From NCBI RefSeq assembly GCF_040546025.1, contig NZ_JBEPNA010000014.1:1-64000 (forward strand): DNA of 64,000 nt, given 5' to 3'. Positions 16,163 through 23,886 of the stretch are shown here, in pieces; the stretch's first letter is position 1, and the number at the start of each line of letters is the position of its first letter. The stretch is from Marisediminicola sp040546025 (GTDB lineage: Bacteria > Actinomycetota > Actinomycetes > Actinomycetales > Microbacteriaceae). The position numbers and the translations under genes are program-made. The notes beneath the pieces are model-generated. The model saw only the letters and a program-made list of their open reading frames with translations. It did not search any database and was not told where the DNA came from.

Positions 16163-17101
16163 TCAGTCCTGGAGGTGTTCGAACAGCACGCTGGACAGGT
16201 AGCGCTCGCCCGTGTCGCAGATGATCGCAACGATGGTCTTGCCGGCGTTCTCCGGGCGCTTCGCCAGCTCGAGGGCGGCCCAGATGATCGCGCCGGAGGA
16301 GATCCCGGTGAAGATGCCCTCCTCTGTGGCGAGGCGGCGGGCGATGTCGAGCGAGTCGTCCAGAGTGACGTCGATGATCTCGTCGTAGGCGTTCTTGTCG
16401 AGGATCGACGGCACGAAGTTGGCTCCGATGCCCTGGATCTTGTGCGGCCCGGCCTTGCCCTGGGTCAGCAGGGGCGAGTCGATCGGCTCGACGCCGACGA
16501 TCTGCACGCCGGGCTTGCGCTCCTTGAGCACCTGACCGACACCCGTGATGGTGCCGCCGGTGCCGATGCCCGCGACGAAGATGTCGACGGCGCCGTCGGT
16601 GTCGTTCCAGACCTCTTCCGCGGTGGTCTCGCGGTGGATCTGCGGGTTCGCCTCGTTGTCGAACTGGCGGGCCCAGATGGAGTTCGGGGTGTTCGCGACG
16701 ATCTCTTGCGCCTTCTCGATCGCTCCGCGCATCCCCTCGGATCCGGGGGTGAGCACGATCTCGGCGCCGAACGCGCGCAGAATCACGCGCCGTTCCTTGC
16801 TCATCGTCTCGGGCATGGTCATGATCACCTTGTAGCCGCGGGCGGCGCCGGCCATGGCGAGCGCGATTCCCGTGTTGCCGCTCGTGCCCTCGACGATGGT
16901 GCCGCCGGGCTTCAGCTCGCCGGACTTCTCGGCGGCGTCGATGATCGCAACCCCGATGCGGTCCTTGACGCTTCCGGCGGGGTTGTAGAACTCGAGCTTC
17001 GCGAGAATCGTGGCTCCGACTCCCTCGGCCAGTCGGTTGATGCGCACAAGGGGCGTGTTTCCGACTAGTTCAGTGACGTTGGAGTAGATGCGTCCGGCCA
17101 T
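16163..17101 (-). CDS. cysK: Cysteine synthase A (O-acetylserine sulfhydrylase)
   Basis: A 312-residue pyridoxal-phosphate enzyme that makes cysteine from O-acetylserine and sulfide. The PLP lysine is K46 in PAGSVKDR. The substrate loop is TSGNTG (about 73-78), and the phosphate-binding loop GTGGT is at 180-184. SSGA is near the C-terminus, where it would contact PLP. It is the first gene of a two-gene operon with cysE, so both steps of the pathway are made together. Confidence 0.96.
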   Translation of the reverse strand: MAGRIYSNVTELVGNTPLVRINRLAEGVGATILAKLEFYNPAGSVKDRIGVAIIDAAEKSGELKPGGTIVEGTSGNTGIALAMAGAARGYKVIMTMPETMSKERRVILRAFGAEIVLTPGSEGMRGAIEKAQEIVANTPNSIWARQFDNEANPQIHRETTAEEVWNDTDGAVDIFVAGIGTGGTITGVGQVLKERKPGVQIVGVEPIDSPLLTQGKAGPHKIQGIGANFVPSILDKNAYDEIIDVTLDDSLDIARRLATEEGIFTGISSGAIIWAALELAKRPENAGKTIVAIICDTGERYLSSVLFEHLQD

Positions 17102-17186
17102 GTGTGCGCGTTCCGTTCTTCGTTGAGGGCAGTCGTACTTACCCTAACCACCAGCGCTGCACGGTCCCCAGATATTCCGCCTGCTG

Positions 17187-17403
17187 CTTTCATCATTCAG
17201 GAGTGGGCTGCCGGCGGCTGCTTTCATTATTCAGGAGATGAAAGCGGGAATCGCTGCGGATGCTGCCTCCTGACGCCACAGGAAGTAACATCCATCACTC
17301 CAGCCCCAACCAGTCCTGAATTATGAAAGGGCGGATGCTGCCGAATCAGTCGATTCTGCAGCATCCGCCCACTTCAGTCCCCACCACTCCTGAATAATGA
17401 AAG
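17187..17403. repeat. Inverted intergenic repeat array 2 (2 forward + 2 reverse copies)
   Basis: The 305-bp gap upstream of cysK has no gene. Forward copies of CTTTCAT[C/T]ATTCAGGAG lie at 17187 and 17221. Reverse copies lie at 17312 (AGTCCTGAATTATGAAAG) and 17386 (ACTCCTGAATAATGAAAG). Between the reverse copies a perfect 11-bp inverted repeat, GGCGGATGCTG (17330-17340) and CAGCATCCGCC (17359-17369), would form its own hairpin. The last copy ends 4 nt before the stop of the small gene at 17407. See arrays at 6261 and 52288. Confidence 0.93.
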
Positions 17404-17406
17404 TGA

Positions 17407-17586
17407 TCAGTCGCCGGGCTTCTCGGCGACGCGCGACCGGGTGCCCCTGATGCCGCTCTGCACCTTGTCGCTGTTCCAGAACTTGTCCGCCCTGACCTTC
17501 AGCTTCTCGTAGGTCTCTCGCCCGGCTCTGGAGCCCAGCACGTACCCGGTGGCAGCACCTGCCACAAAGAGGATCTTGCCCATCAT
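17407..17586 (-). CDS. Small YtxH-like membrane protein
   Basis: A 59-residue protein. The hydrophobic N-terminal segment KILFVAGAATGYVLGSRAG (residues about 4-22) is followed by RETYEKLK and a charged tail ending EKPGD. The G-Y-V-L-G-x-R-A-G-R-E-x-Y pattern is common among small actinobacterial YtxH-like proteins, often tied to stress regulons. AAGGAG lies 6 nt before the ATG at 17586, which settles the start. Another small stress-type gene (CsbD-like) follows about 100 bp away on the same strand, transcribed toward it. Confidence 0.8.
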   Translation of the reverse strand: MMGKILFVAGAATGYVLGSRAGRETYEKLKVRADKFWNSDKVQSGIRGTRSRVAEKPGD

Positions 17587-17640
17587 GAGGTTCTCCTTCG
17601 CCCCGAGCCGCGTGCTCAGTGGTAAGTATCAGTGGTGAAT

Positions 17641-17674
17641 GACGTCCCCGCCGAGCCCAGTCGGCGGGGACGTC
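17641..17674 (-). terminator. Perfect 14-bp hairpin after the csbD-like gene
   Basis: GACGTCCCCGCCGA and its exact complement are separated by a 6-nt loop (GCCCAG). The hairpin sits 14 nt past the stop of the CsbD-like gene and upstream of the YtxH-like gene. There is no run of U after it, so it may act as a factor-dependent or attenuating terminator, or as an mRNA stabiliser. Confidence 0.6.
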
Positions 17675-17687
17675 AAGTTGTGGGGGG

Positions 17688-17861
17688 CTACTTCTTGAAG
17701 ATGTCCTTGACGTTTTCGCCGGCCTGCTTGGCGCTGCCCTTGGCCTGGTCGGCCCGGCCCTCAGCTTCCAAACGCTCGTTGTCGGTGAGCTTGCCCGCCG
17801 TCTCCTTGGCCTTGCCCATCATCTTCTCGCCCGTGTTCTGAGCCTTGTCATCGATACCCAT
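17688..17861 (-). CDS. CsbD family stress protein
   Basis: A 57-residue, highly charged helical protein of the CsbD-like family, made by many bacteria under general stress; its biochemical role is unknown. The usual pattern of K/E-rich repeats with GKAKETAGKLT and EAEGRADQAKGSAKQAGENVK is seen. The true start is the ATG at 17861, 6 nt after AAGGAG; the open frame upstream of it is non-coding or belongs to the overlapping region. A strong hairpin follows the gene. Confidence 0.9.
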   Translation of the reverse strand: MGIDDKAQNTGEKMMGKAKETAGKLTDNERLEAEGRADQAKGSAKQAGENVKDIFKK

Positions 17862-17875
17862 TGTCATCTCCTTCT

Positions 17876-18460
17876 TCAGTGATTCTGTTGGGGGAATACC
17901 GGTCGGATGGTTTCCTCGCGGTGGTGAGTCTGTTGGGCACCGGAGGCGTCCGCGTCCGTGCCGAGCACGATCCCCTGCCGGCGCTCGAGGCGCATCCCGA
18001 CGATCGCGCTGACGATCAGGAACGCCGTGCCGAGGCTTGCGCCGAGCACCGCGATCGCGATGAGGATCAGGCTGTAGATGTAGCCAGGGTTCGCGGTGGG
18101 CGAGCCGACGAATTCCGAGATGAACGACGTGCGGCCGAGGGCACGGAGCAGAATCTCGGTGCCCACCAGGGCGGCGAGAGCGAGCACCGTGACGGCGACG
18201 GCGATCACCGCCACAGCGAGCATCAAGCGGTCGTGCTCCGGCTGCACCGGCGGCGTCGGCGGCTCGAGAGGGGCTGCCCCTGCGCGGGTAATCGACGCAG
18301 GGGAAGAGTGGCGGGATCGCTCGGGAAGTGCTGCCCCCGCGGGTGAACTCACCGCAGGGGAAGAGTGGGGGAGCCGCGCGAGGAGGTCGTCCCACATCGA
18401 CCGCATGGTGCGCGTCTCGCGTACGGCAAGCTCACGATAGGTGGAGCGGCGCTTGTTCAC
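17876..18460 (-). CDS. Hypothetical two-helix membrane protein
   Basis: A 194-residue protein of unknown function. The cytoplasmic N-terminus carries two copies of a SSPA-type Ser/Pro/Ala stretch (HSSPAVSSPAGAALPE and HSSPASITRAGAAPLE), reflecting an imperfect DNA duplication around 18260-18370. Two membrane helices follow (LMLAVAVIAVAVTVLALAAL, about 100-120, and YSLILIAIAVLGASLGTAFL, about 145-165). A polar tail closes it. GTG at 18460 is selected because GAGGA lies 5-6 nt upstream; the frame is open further upstream. It shares the strand with the CsbD-like gene, 14 bp away. Confidence 0.6.
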   Translation of the reverse strand: MNKRRSTYRELAVRETRTMRSMWDDLLARLPHSSPAVSSPAGAALPERSRHSSPASITRAGAAPLEPPTPPVQPEHDRLMLAVAVIAVAVTVLALAALVGTEILLRALGRTSFISEFVGSPTANPGYIYSLILIAIAVLGASLGTAFLIVSAIVGMRLERRQGIVLGTDADASGAQQTHHREETIRPVFPQQNH

Positions 18461-18659
18461 AGGAGTCCTCTGGTGTGCGTCACGAATCGCAGTAGTTCGA
18501 ATTGCTGCGGTCGCTACCATCGTCGGGGCTCCCGGGGTCTTGGGGAGAGTGTCTTCAACAGGCACGCTACGCGATGGTTATGAGATAGTCATTGACTAAG
18601 ACGGTGCCGGGGGCCATTTCGTCACGCGCGAGGCAAAAATTTGTTGAAAAAGAGAAGAG

Positions 18660-19235
18660 GTGGTCACCGTCGCGTCTGAACACGCTCCGGCCTCTCTCTC
18701 CGACGCCGACGACCGCACCCTCGCCGGCCGCGCCTCCGACGGCGACGTGCGCGCCTTCGAGGTGCTCGTGCGCCGGTACGGCCCGCTCATGCGCGCCTAT
18801 TCCACCCGCATCCTCGGGTCGAATGCCGAGTCCGACGACGTCGTTCAGGATGCCTTCGTGACGGCCTGGCAGCAGCTGTCGAGCCTCGACGACGGCCGCG
18901 CCGTGAAGAGCTGGATGATGCGCATCGTCAGCAACAAGAGCATCGACCGGCTGCGGGTCAGGCGCGAGCACGGCGACATCGACGACCACGACCCGCAGGC
19001 ACCCATCGAGCAGTCCCCGGCGCACCTGGCCGAGTCCCGCTCGCAGGAGGAGGCGCTCTCGCAGGCCCTCGCCGCGCTTCCCGAGCTGCAGCGCCAGTGT
19101 TGGACTCTCAAGGAGATCGCCGACTACAGTTACGAGGAAATAGCCGAGCAACTCGACCTGCCGACCTCCACCGTGCGCGGCCTTCTGGCCCGGGCGCGCA
19201 AGGCACTCACTCGAGAAATGGAGGCGTGGCGATGA
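18660..19235 (+). CDS. RNA polymerase sigma factor, ECF (sigma-70 family)
   Basis: A 191-residue group IV sigma factor. Region 2 spans about 25-95 with the conserved DDVVQDAFVTAWQ and the SWMMRIVSNKSIDRLR stretch. A linker rich in acidic residues follows, then region 4 (about 125-190) with YSYEEIAEQLDLPTSTVRGLLARARKAL as the -35 recognition helix-turn-helix. It should direct polymerase to a stress regulon. GTG 18660 follows directly on an AG-rich ribosome site, so the exact start is uncertain. Its TGA overlaps the ATG of the next gene by 4 nt (ATGA), which ties the sigma factor to that Asp23-like protein, a possible partner or regulator. Confidence 0.9.
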   Translation: MVTVASEHAPASLSDADDRTLAGRASDGDVRAFEVLVRRYGPLMRAYSTRILGSNAESDDVVQDAFVTAWQQLSSLDDGRAVKSWMMRIVSNKSIDRLRVRREHGDIDDHDPQAPIEQSPAHLAESRSQEEALSQALAALPELQRQCWTLKEIADYSYEEIAEQLDLPTSTVRGLLARARKALTREMEAWR

Positions 19236-19843
19236 CGAGCAATTCCGCCGAGCCTGCCGACTTCTCCGGCGACGAGCCCGAGGGCCTGGACGGCCACACC
19301 ATCGAGGAGCTCAACGACTACCTCGACCGCGACCGCACCCCGAGCGACGAGTCGATCGACAACTCCCCCGGCTGCCAGATCGCCCTTGCCGCGCTCGAGC
19401 GGCTGCGCGGACTGACCAGCACGATTCTCGACCGGGATGCCCTCGCCGAGCCCGAGCGCGACGACAGCTGGGTCGCGTCGATACTCGCCAACCTCACGCG
19501 CGAGGTGCACGCGGGTCGCGACATCCCGATCACGCATGACTCCCCCAACGCGCGGCTCAGCGTCAGCGAGGGTGCGGTGCGCGGCATGATCCGCGCCGCC
19601 GGCGACTCGGTGGGCGGTATCGTCACGGGACGCTGCCGTCTCGAGGGCGACGTCACCGTTCTGGGAGAGCCGATCGTCGTGCTCGTCGAGGCGAATGCCT
19701 TCTGGGCCGACAGCCTCGCGGATGCCGAGGAGGATGTTCGCCGCGCGGTTCGCGCCGAACTCGAGCGCCACACCGAGCTCAATATCGCGACGATCGATGT
19801 CGCCATCGAGGATGCCACGGCATCACTCGCCCCGACGGAGTAG
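19232..19843 (+). CDS. Asp23/Gls24-like protein with an N-terminal anti-sigma-like segment
   Basis: A 203-residue protein. The first 70 residues (GHTIEELNDYLDRDRTPSDESID, here by parts GHTIEELNDYLD and CQIALAALERLR) resemble the short segment in front of zinc-finger anti-sigma factors, with a single Cys. Residues about 110-195 look like an Asp23/Gls24 alkaline-shock domain (LSVSEGAVRGMIRAAGDSV ... VLVEANAFWADSLADAEEDVR). It overlaps the sigma gene by 4 nt and is followed 3 nt later by a second Asp23-like gene, so all three form one operon. Anti-sigma function is inferred from position only. Confidence 0.7.
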   Translation: MTSNSAEPADFSGDEPEGLDGHTIEELNDYLDRDRTPSDESIDNSPGCQIALAALERLRGLTSTILDRDALAEPERDDSWVASILANLTREVHAGRDIPITHDSPNARLSVSEGAVRGMIRAAGDSVGGIVTGRCRLEGDVTVLGEPIVVLVEANAFWADSLADAEEDVRRAVRAELERHTELNIATIDVAIEDATASLAPTE

Positions 19844-19846
19844 CAG

Positions 19847-20260
19847 ATGACCGACACCGAAACCATTTCCACCGACCTCACCGAGCTCGTGCAGTCGACG
19901 CCCGGCGTGCGGATCGTCTACGACGCGGCGTCCACGATGGGGCGCGTGCTCGACAAGGTCGTGGACTTCGTGACCGGACGCGAGTCCGACACGAATCCCG
20001 TCGTCGTCAAGGAGCCGAAGGGCGGCACGCCGGTGCTCGACAAGGTCGTGGACTTCGTGACCGGGCGCGGGTCCGACCCGGATCCCGCGGCCGCCAAGGA
20101 ACCGAAGGGCGGCACCGAGGTGCGCGTGAGCATCGGCGTGAGCGAAGACGAATCGGCATCCGAGGTCTGCCGCCGGGTGCACGATGCCGTCGCCGCGTAC
20201 CTCGAGCAGCAGGGCGACGAGGCCACCGAGATCTCAGTGAAGGTCAGCAGCATCGGCTGA
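19847..20260 (+). CDS. Asp23/Gls24-like protein with an internal 29-residue duplication
   Basis: A 137-residue protein. After an N-terminal segment of about 33 residues come two tandem 29-residue repeats (VLDKVVDFVTGR ... KEPKGGT), then a C-terminal portion of about 45 residues with VRVSIGVSEDESASEVCRRVHDAVAAYL resembling the second half of an Asp23 fold. It is the last gene of the sigma-factor operon. The repeats look like amphipathic strands with a basic turn, perhaps a binding surface. Its function is unknown. Confidence 0.7.
   Translation: MTDTETISTDLTELVQSTPGVRIVYDAASTMGRVLDKVVDFVTGRESDTNPVVVKEPKGGTPVLDKVVDFVTGRGSDPDPAAAKEPKGGTEVRVSIGVSEDESASEVCRRVHDAVAAYLEQQGDEATEISVKVSSIG
19946..20119 (+). 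repeat. In-frame 87-bp tandem duplication
   Basis: Copy 1 is 19946-20032 and copy 2 is 20033-20119. They start with the same GTGCTCGACAAGGTCGTGGA and diverge mainly in the middle third (Glu-Ser-Asp-Thr-Asn against Gly-Ser-Asp-Pro-Asp). The unit is 29 codons, so the frame is kept. The first 12 codons differ by only one base, which suggests a fairly recent duplication or selection. Confidence 0.95.
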
Positions 20261-20448
20261 GTCCTGCGGCCGTGGCGCGGGGCACCACAGGCGTTCACAA
20301 CTGCGGTGAATCGGCCGGGCGCCAGCATCCGCTCCCGGAAACGCGGGCCGCCGCGGGCAGCCCCTGCAATTCCGCCTGAGTTGCGCACAGGATGCCCGGC
20401 AGGCGCAGCCGGCCGCGATCATGCGCAGCCGGCCGCGATCAGCAGCTG

Positions 20449-22728
20449 CTACCGGGTGCCGTGCTTGCCCTTCGCGCCCTTCACGAGCTTCGCGTGTGAG
20501 GTCGCCGTACCGTCGGCGTAGCCTTCCGCTGACGCCGTCGCGGTGACCGTGAGCGATGTGCCCGCATCGGCGGCGGTGAGGGTGTAGCGCACGTCCGTCG
20601 CCCCGTCGATCGCGACACCGTCACGGTTCCACTGGTACGACACCTCGGCATCCGTGACATCGAACTTCGCGCCGACGGCCCTGACCGTGAAGCCGACCCT
20701 CACGTTGCCCGCGATTTTCGGGTCCTTCAGCGCGGTGATCGGTTCGTCGGCGAAGGTGAATGGCACCGACACGGACGTTCCCGTCTCGGGCACCGACACC
20801 GTCAACACCTGGGGCCCGAACACGCCCTCGGGAACCGTCATCACGATGGATGCGCGGCCGACCTCGTCCGTCGTGTCGATGATCGTCGGGTCGATCGGCG
20901 CGCTGCCAAGCACCGTGTCGCCGAGCGAGACGACTGCGGTTCCCCGGTTCGCCTCGCCGGCGCTGAAGAGCAGCGACGACAGGTCGATGGTGACCATTTC
21001 GCCGGCGTTGTAGCCGTCGGCATCGGCCGGCGAGAACTTCACGCCGACGGCGCGCTGCTCGAGCGGCGGGGAGTTGACCGGGAAGGCCACGAAGTAGTCG
21101 ACCATGCTCTGCAGGTCGATCCTGCCGGTGTCGGCGCGGTTCGTGCCCGAGGCCAGGGTGAAGAAGTTGTCTCCGCCGCCGGCGAGGAACGAGTTCACCG
21201 TGACCCGGTACGACTCGCCGGGCTGCACGAGCACACCATTCACGTACATGGCGGTGATGTGCGAGCCCGCCGCGGCGGTGGGATCGTAGGCGTAGGTCAG
21301 CGACTCCGACAGGCCGAGCTTCAGGAACGGCCGGCCCGAACCGGCGGGCTGCCACTGCTCCTCGAGGACCGCCTTGAGCTGCTCGCTCGTGAGGTCCATG
21401 GCGACGAGCGTGTTGGCGAACGGCTGCACGCCGGCCGCCTCCGAGAACGTCACGAGCCCGTCCGCGTCGCCGGCCGTGGCGGGGTCGGCCGCGTAGGTGA
21501 GGTTGGCGCGGAGCCCGCCCGGGTTCATCAGGGCGATCTCGGCGGATGCCGACTGCGTGGCCCACAGCTGAACGTCGGCGACGAAGTTGCTGAGCGTCGA
21601 CTCGCCGCCGCGGTTCTCCTGACCGTCAGTCCGGCGGGCACGGTTGAAGTCGGCGGTGATGTCGCCGACCTTGACCGATCCCAGCACGCTCGCGACCTCG
21701 ACGGCATCCGAAACGATCGCAGCGACCTCGGGGTCGGGCAGGAAGGCTCCGGCGAGCGACTTCACCTCGGACGTGATACTGAGCAGCTCCTTCGAGGTGG
21801 GGTCGACCTGCAGGTTCATGGCGCCGTACTGCTCGCCGTACTGCCCGGCGGAGATGACCGGGCGGATGCGGTCGGTTCCAGCGATCGGAATCTGGTGGTT
21901 ATAGGCCAGGTGGGTGTGCGCCGAGACGATCGCGTCGACGTTGGCGTTCACACCCGAGACGAGACGGCCGAAGTCCGAGTCGTCGGTGGCCGAGGAGATG
22001 TTCGTGGTGGCGGCACCCTCGTGCACGAGCATGATGAGCACGTCGGCTTCGCCGTTGGTCTCGTCGCCGTCGCTGAGGCGGTCGGCGACGCGGTTGACCG
22101 CGGGGACGACCGGGCCCACGGCGAGGCTCGCGATGCCGGTCGGGCTCACGAGCGACGGGAGGTCCTCGGTGGTCGCGCCGATGAAGCCGACGCGCACGCC
22201 CTCGAACGTCTCGATCGAGTACTCCTGGTAGGCGGGGGTGGTGGTGCCCGTTTCGTAGATGTTCGCGCTGAGGTAGTCCCAGTCGGCCGCCGGAATGACC
22301 CGGTCGTCGAGGTCGGCGCGACCGCGATCGAACTCGTGGTTGCCGAGCGCGGAGGTGTCGAGCCCGATCTCGTTGAGCGCGTCGATCGTCGGCTGGTCGT
22401 CCTGGATGAACGACGTGAACGTCGAGGCCCCGATGAGGTCGCCGGCACCGACGAGCAGGGTGTTCGGATTGTTCGCCTCGAAGGCGTTCACGAGCCCGCC
22501 GAGGACGGCCGCCCCCGCGACCGAGCGGTTGGCCTCGAGGCGACCGTGGAAGTCGTTCGTGGTGAGCACGTCGATGCTCACCGGGGCGTGATCGACGGCC
22601 ACTGCGGGCGGCGCCGCGAAGGCGGAGAGACCGACCGTCAGGACGACCGCCGAGGCGACAACCCCCCGGCGAGATCGTGGCCGCGTCGAGAGCGCGATCG
22701 TGGTGGCCGAGGGCAGGCTGTCGTGCAT
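20449..22728 (-). CDS. Secreted bifunctional 5'-nucleotidase/2',3'-cyclic phosphodiesterase
   Basis: A 759-residue extracellular enzyme that releases phosphate and nucleosides from nucleotides. It has a basic N-terminus and an export signal (about 20-45, ending AAPPAVAVDH). The calcineurin-like metallophosphatase domain has TNDFHG (57-62), GAGDLIG, GNHEFD (129-134) and SAHTHLAYNH. The 5'-nucleotidase C-terminal domain follows, with NPGGLRANL and SFLAGGGDNF. The C-terminal 200 residues contain an Ig-like bacterial surface module (YQWNRDGVAIDGATDVRYTL). There is no LPXTG anchor, and the end is Lys-rich. AAGGAG lies 8 nt before the ATG at 22728. A 6-bp hairpin (22768-22783) lies in the leader. 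Confidence 0.9.
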   Translation of the reverse strand: MHDSLPSATTIALSTRPRSRRGVVASAVVLTVGLSAFAAPPAVAVDHAPVSIDVLTTNDFHGRLEANRSVAGAAVLGGLVNAFEANNPNTLLVGAGDLIGASTFTSFIQDDQPTIDALNEIGLDTSALGNHEFDRGRADLDDRVIPAADWDYLSANIYETGTTTPAYQEYSIETFEGVRVGFIGATTEDLPSLVSPTGIASLAVGPVVPAVNRVADRLSDGDETNGEADVLIMLVHEGAATTNISSATDDSDFGRLVSGVNANVDAIVSAHTHLAYNHQIPIAGTDRIRPVISAGQYGEQYGAMNLQVDPTSKELLSITSEVKSLAGAFLPDPEVAAIVSDAVEVASVLGSVKVGDITADFNRARRTDGQENRGGESTLSNFVADVQLWATQSASAEIALMNPGGLRANLTYAADPATAGDADGLVTFSEAAGVQPFANTLVAMDLTSEQLKAVLEEQWQPAGSGRPFLKLGLSESLTYAYDPTAAAGSHITAMYVNGVLVQPGESYRVTVNSFLAGGGDNFFTLASGTNRADTGRIDLQSMVDYFVAFPVNSPPLEQRAVGVKFSPADADGYNAGEMVTIDLSSLLFSAGEANRGTAVVSLGDTVLGSAPIDPTIIDTTDEVGRASIVMTVPEGVFGPQVLTVSVPETGTSVSVPFTFADEPITALKDPKIAGNVRVGFTVRAVGAKFDVTDAEVSYQWNRDGVAIDGATDVRYTLTAADAGTSLTVTATASAEGYADGTATSHAKLVKGAKGKHGTR

Positions 22729-22888
22729 GGCGAGGACTCCTTGTGGGGGGATAACCGTCGTTGGATCACCCCCTGATGGGGGTCGTTATTTGACACTAAC
22801 CTCAGCTTGCGGCATTCGCTACGACCCAGGGGAAATGTCATCAGGCGTTAACCAGTAGCGTGTCTGTGACCCCCTCGATTGGCTGCCC

Positions 22889-23815
22889 TTGTTTTCAGTA
22901 CTCCTCGGCCTGACCGGCGCCCTCGTCTACGGGGCCGCCGACTTCTTCGGGGGAATCGCGGCCAAGCGCATCAGCGCGCTCAAGGTGACGGCAATCGGCG
23001 CCGCGAGCGGACTCGTCCTGCTCCTGCTGCTGCTCCCCCTCACCGGCGGAACCTGGTCGGTGCAGGCCGTCACGCTCGGCGCTCTCTCCGGCATCTCGGG
23101 GGCGCTGGCCATCTCGCTGCTCTACGCCTGCCTCGCGATCGGGCCGATGAGCATCCTCTCCCCGCTCACCGCGGTGATCTCGGCGATGGTTCCGCTCACC
23201 GCCGGGGTGCTGCGCGGCGACCGCCTCCCCCCACTCGGATACCTCGCGCTCGGCCTCGCCCTGCTCGCGGTCGTCCTCGTCGGGTTCGTGCCCGACCGTA
23301 AGGCCGTGCGCCCCTCAGCCAAGGCGCTCGGGATGGCGGTCGGGGCCGGCGCCCTGATCGGCGTCTTTCTCATCGTGATCGACCTCACTCCGAGCGACTC
23401 CGGCGTCGTCCCGCTCATCGCCAACCGCACCGTGAACGCGACGCTCATGTTCGCGACGATCGGCGTGCTCGCCCTCCTCGCGTCGCGGCGGACGAGGCGG
23501 GCGGATGCTGCGGTGCGGGTGGATGCTGCGGGCCAGAGCCCCACCACTCCCGCCAGCACCCCGGGACGCCTCGCCCACTGGTCCCCCGGGCTCCGGCTCG
23601 CGATCGTGGGCGGCACCCTCGACGCAACGGCGAACGTGCTGATCTTGCTCGGCCTGCGCGCGGGCGACCTCAGCATCATGGCCGTGCTCACGGCGATGTA
23701 CCCGGCGGGCACGATCATCCTCGCGGCGGTCCTGCTCAAGGAACGCATCACCCCGACGCAGGGCATCGGTCTCGTGCTCGCCCTCGCCGCGGCCGCGATG
23801 CTCGCGCTGATCTGA
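22889..23815 (+). CDS. EamA-family (DMT superfamily) transporter
   Basis: A 308-residue membrane protein with about ten helices in two EamA halves (residues about 1-135 and 150-308), the plan of drug/metabolite transporters. Signature stretches include GALVYGAADFFGGIAAKR near the N-terminus and LTAMYPAGTIILAAVLLKERIT in the second half. The central loop is lengthened by an insert rich in Ala/Asp and Thr/Pro (about 205-230). The substrate is not predictable. The TTG at 22889 has no clear ribosome site, so the start is uncertain; a TAGCGT (22856-22861) could be its -10 element. It is divergent from the nucleotidase gene. Confidence 0.82.
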   Translation: MFSVLLGLTGALVYGAADFFGGIAAKRISALKVTAIGAASGLVLLLLLLPLTGGTWSVQAVTLGALSGISGALAISLLYACLAIGPMSILSPLTAVISAMVPLTAGVLRGDRLPPLGYLALGLALLAVVLVGFVPDRKAVRPSAKALGMAVGAGALIGVFLIVIDLTPSDSGVVPLIANRTVNATLMFATIGVLALLASRRTRRADAAVRVDAAGQSPTTPASTPGRLAHWSPGLRLAIVGGTLDATANVLILLGLRAGDLSIMAVLTAMYPAGTIILAAVLLKERITPTQGIGLVLALAAAAMLALI

Positions 23816-23886
23816 CCGTCCGCGTCCGCGATCCTCCCGCTGATCTGATCGCCGCGACACCCCTCCCGCCAACTCGCCGCTCCCCC

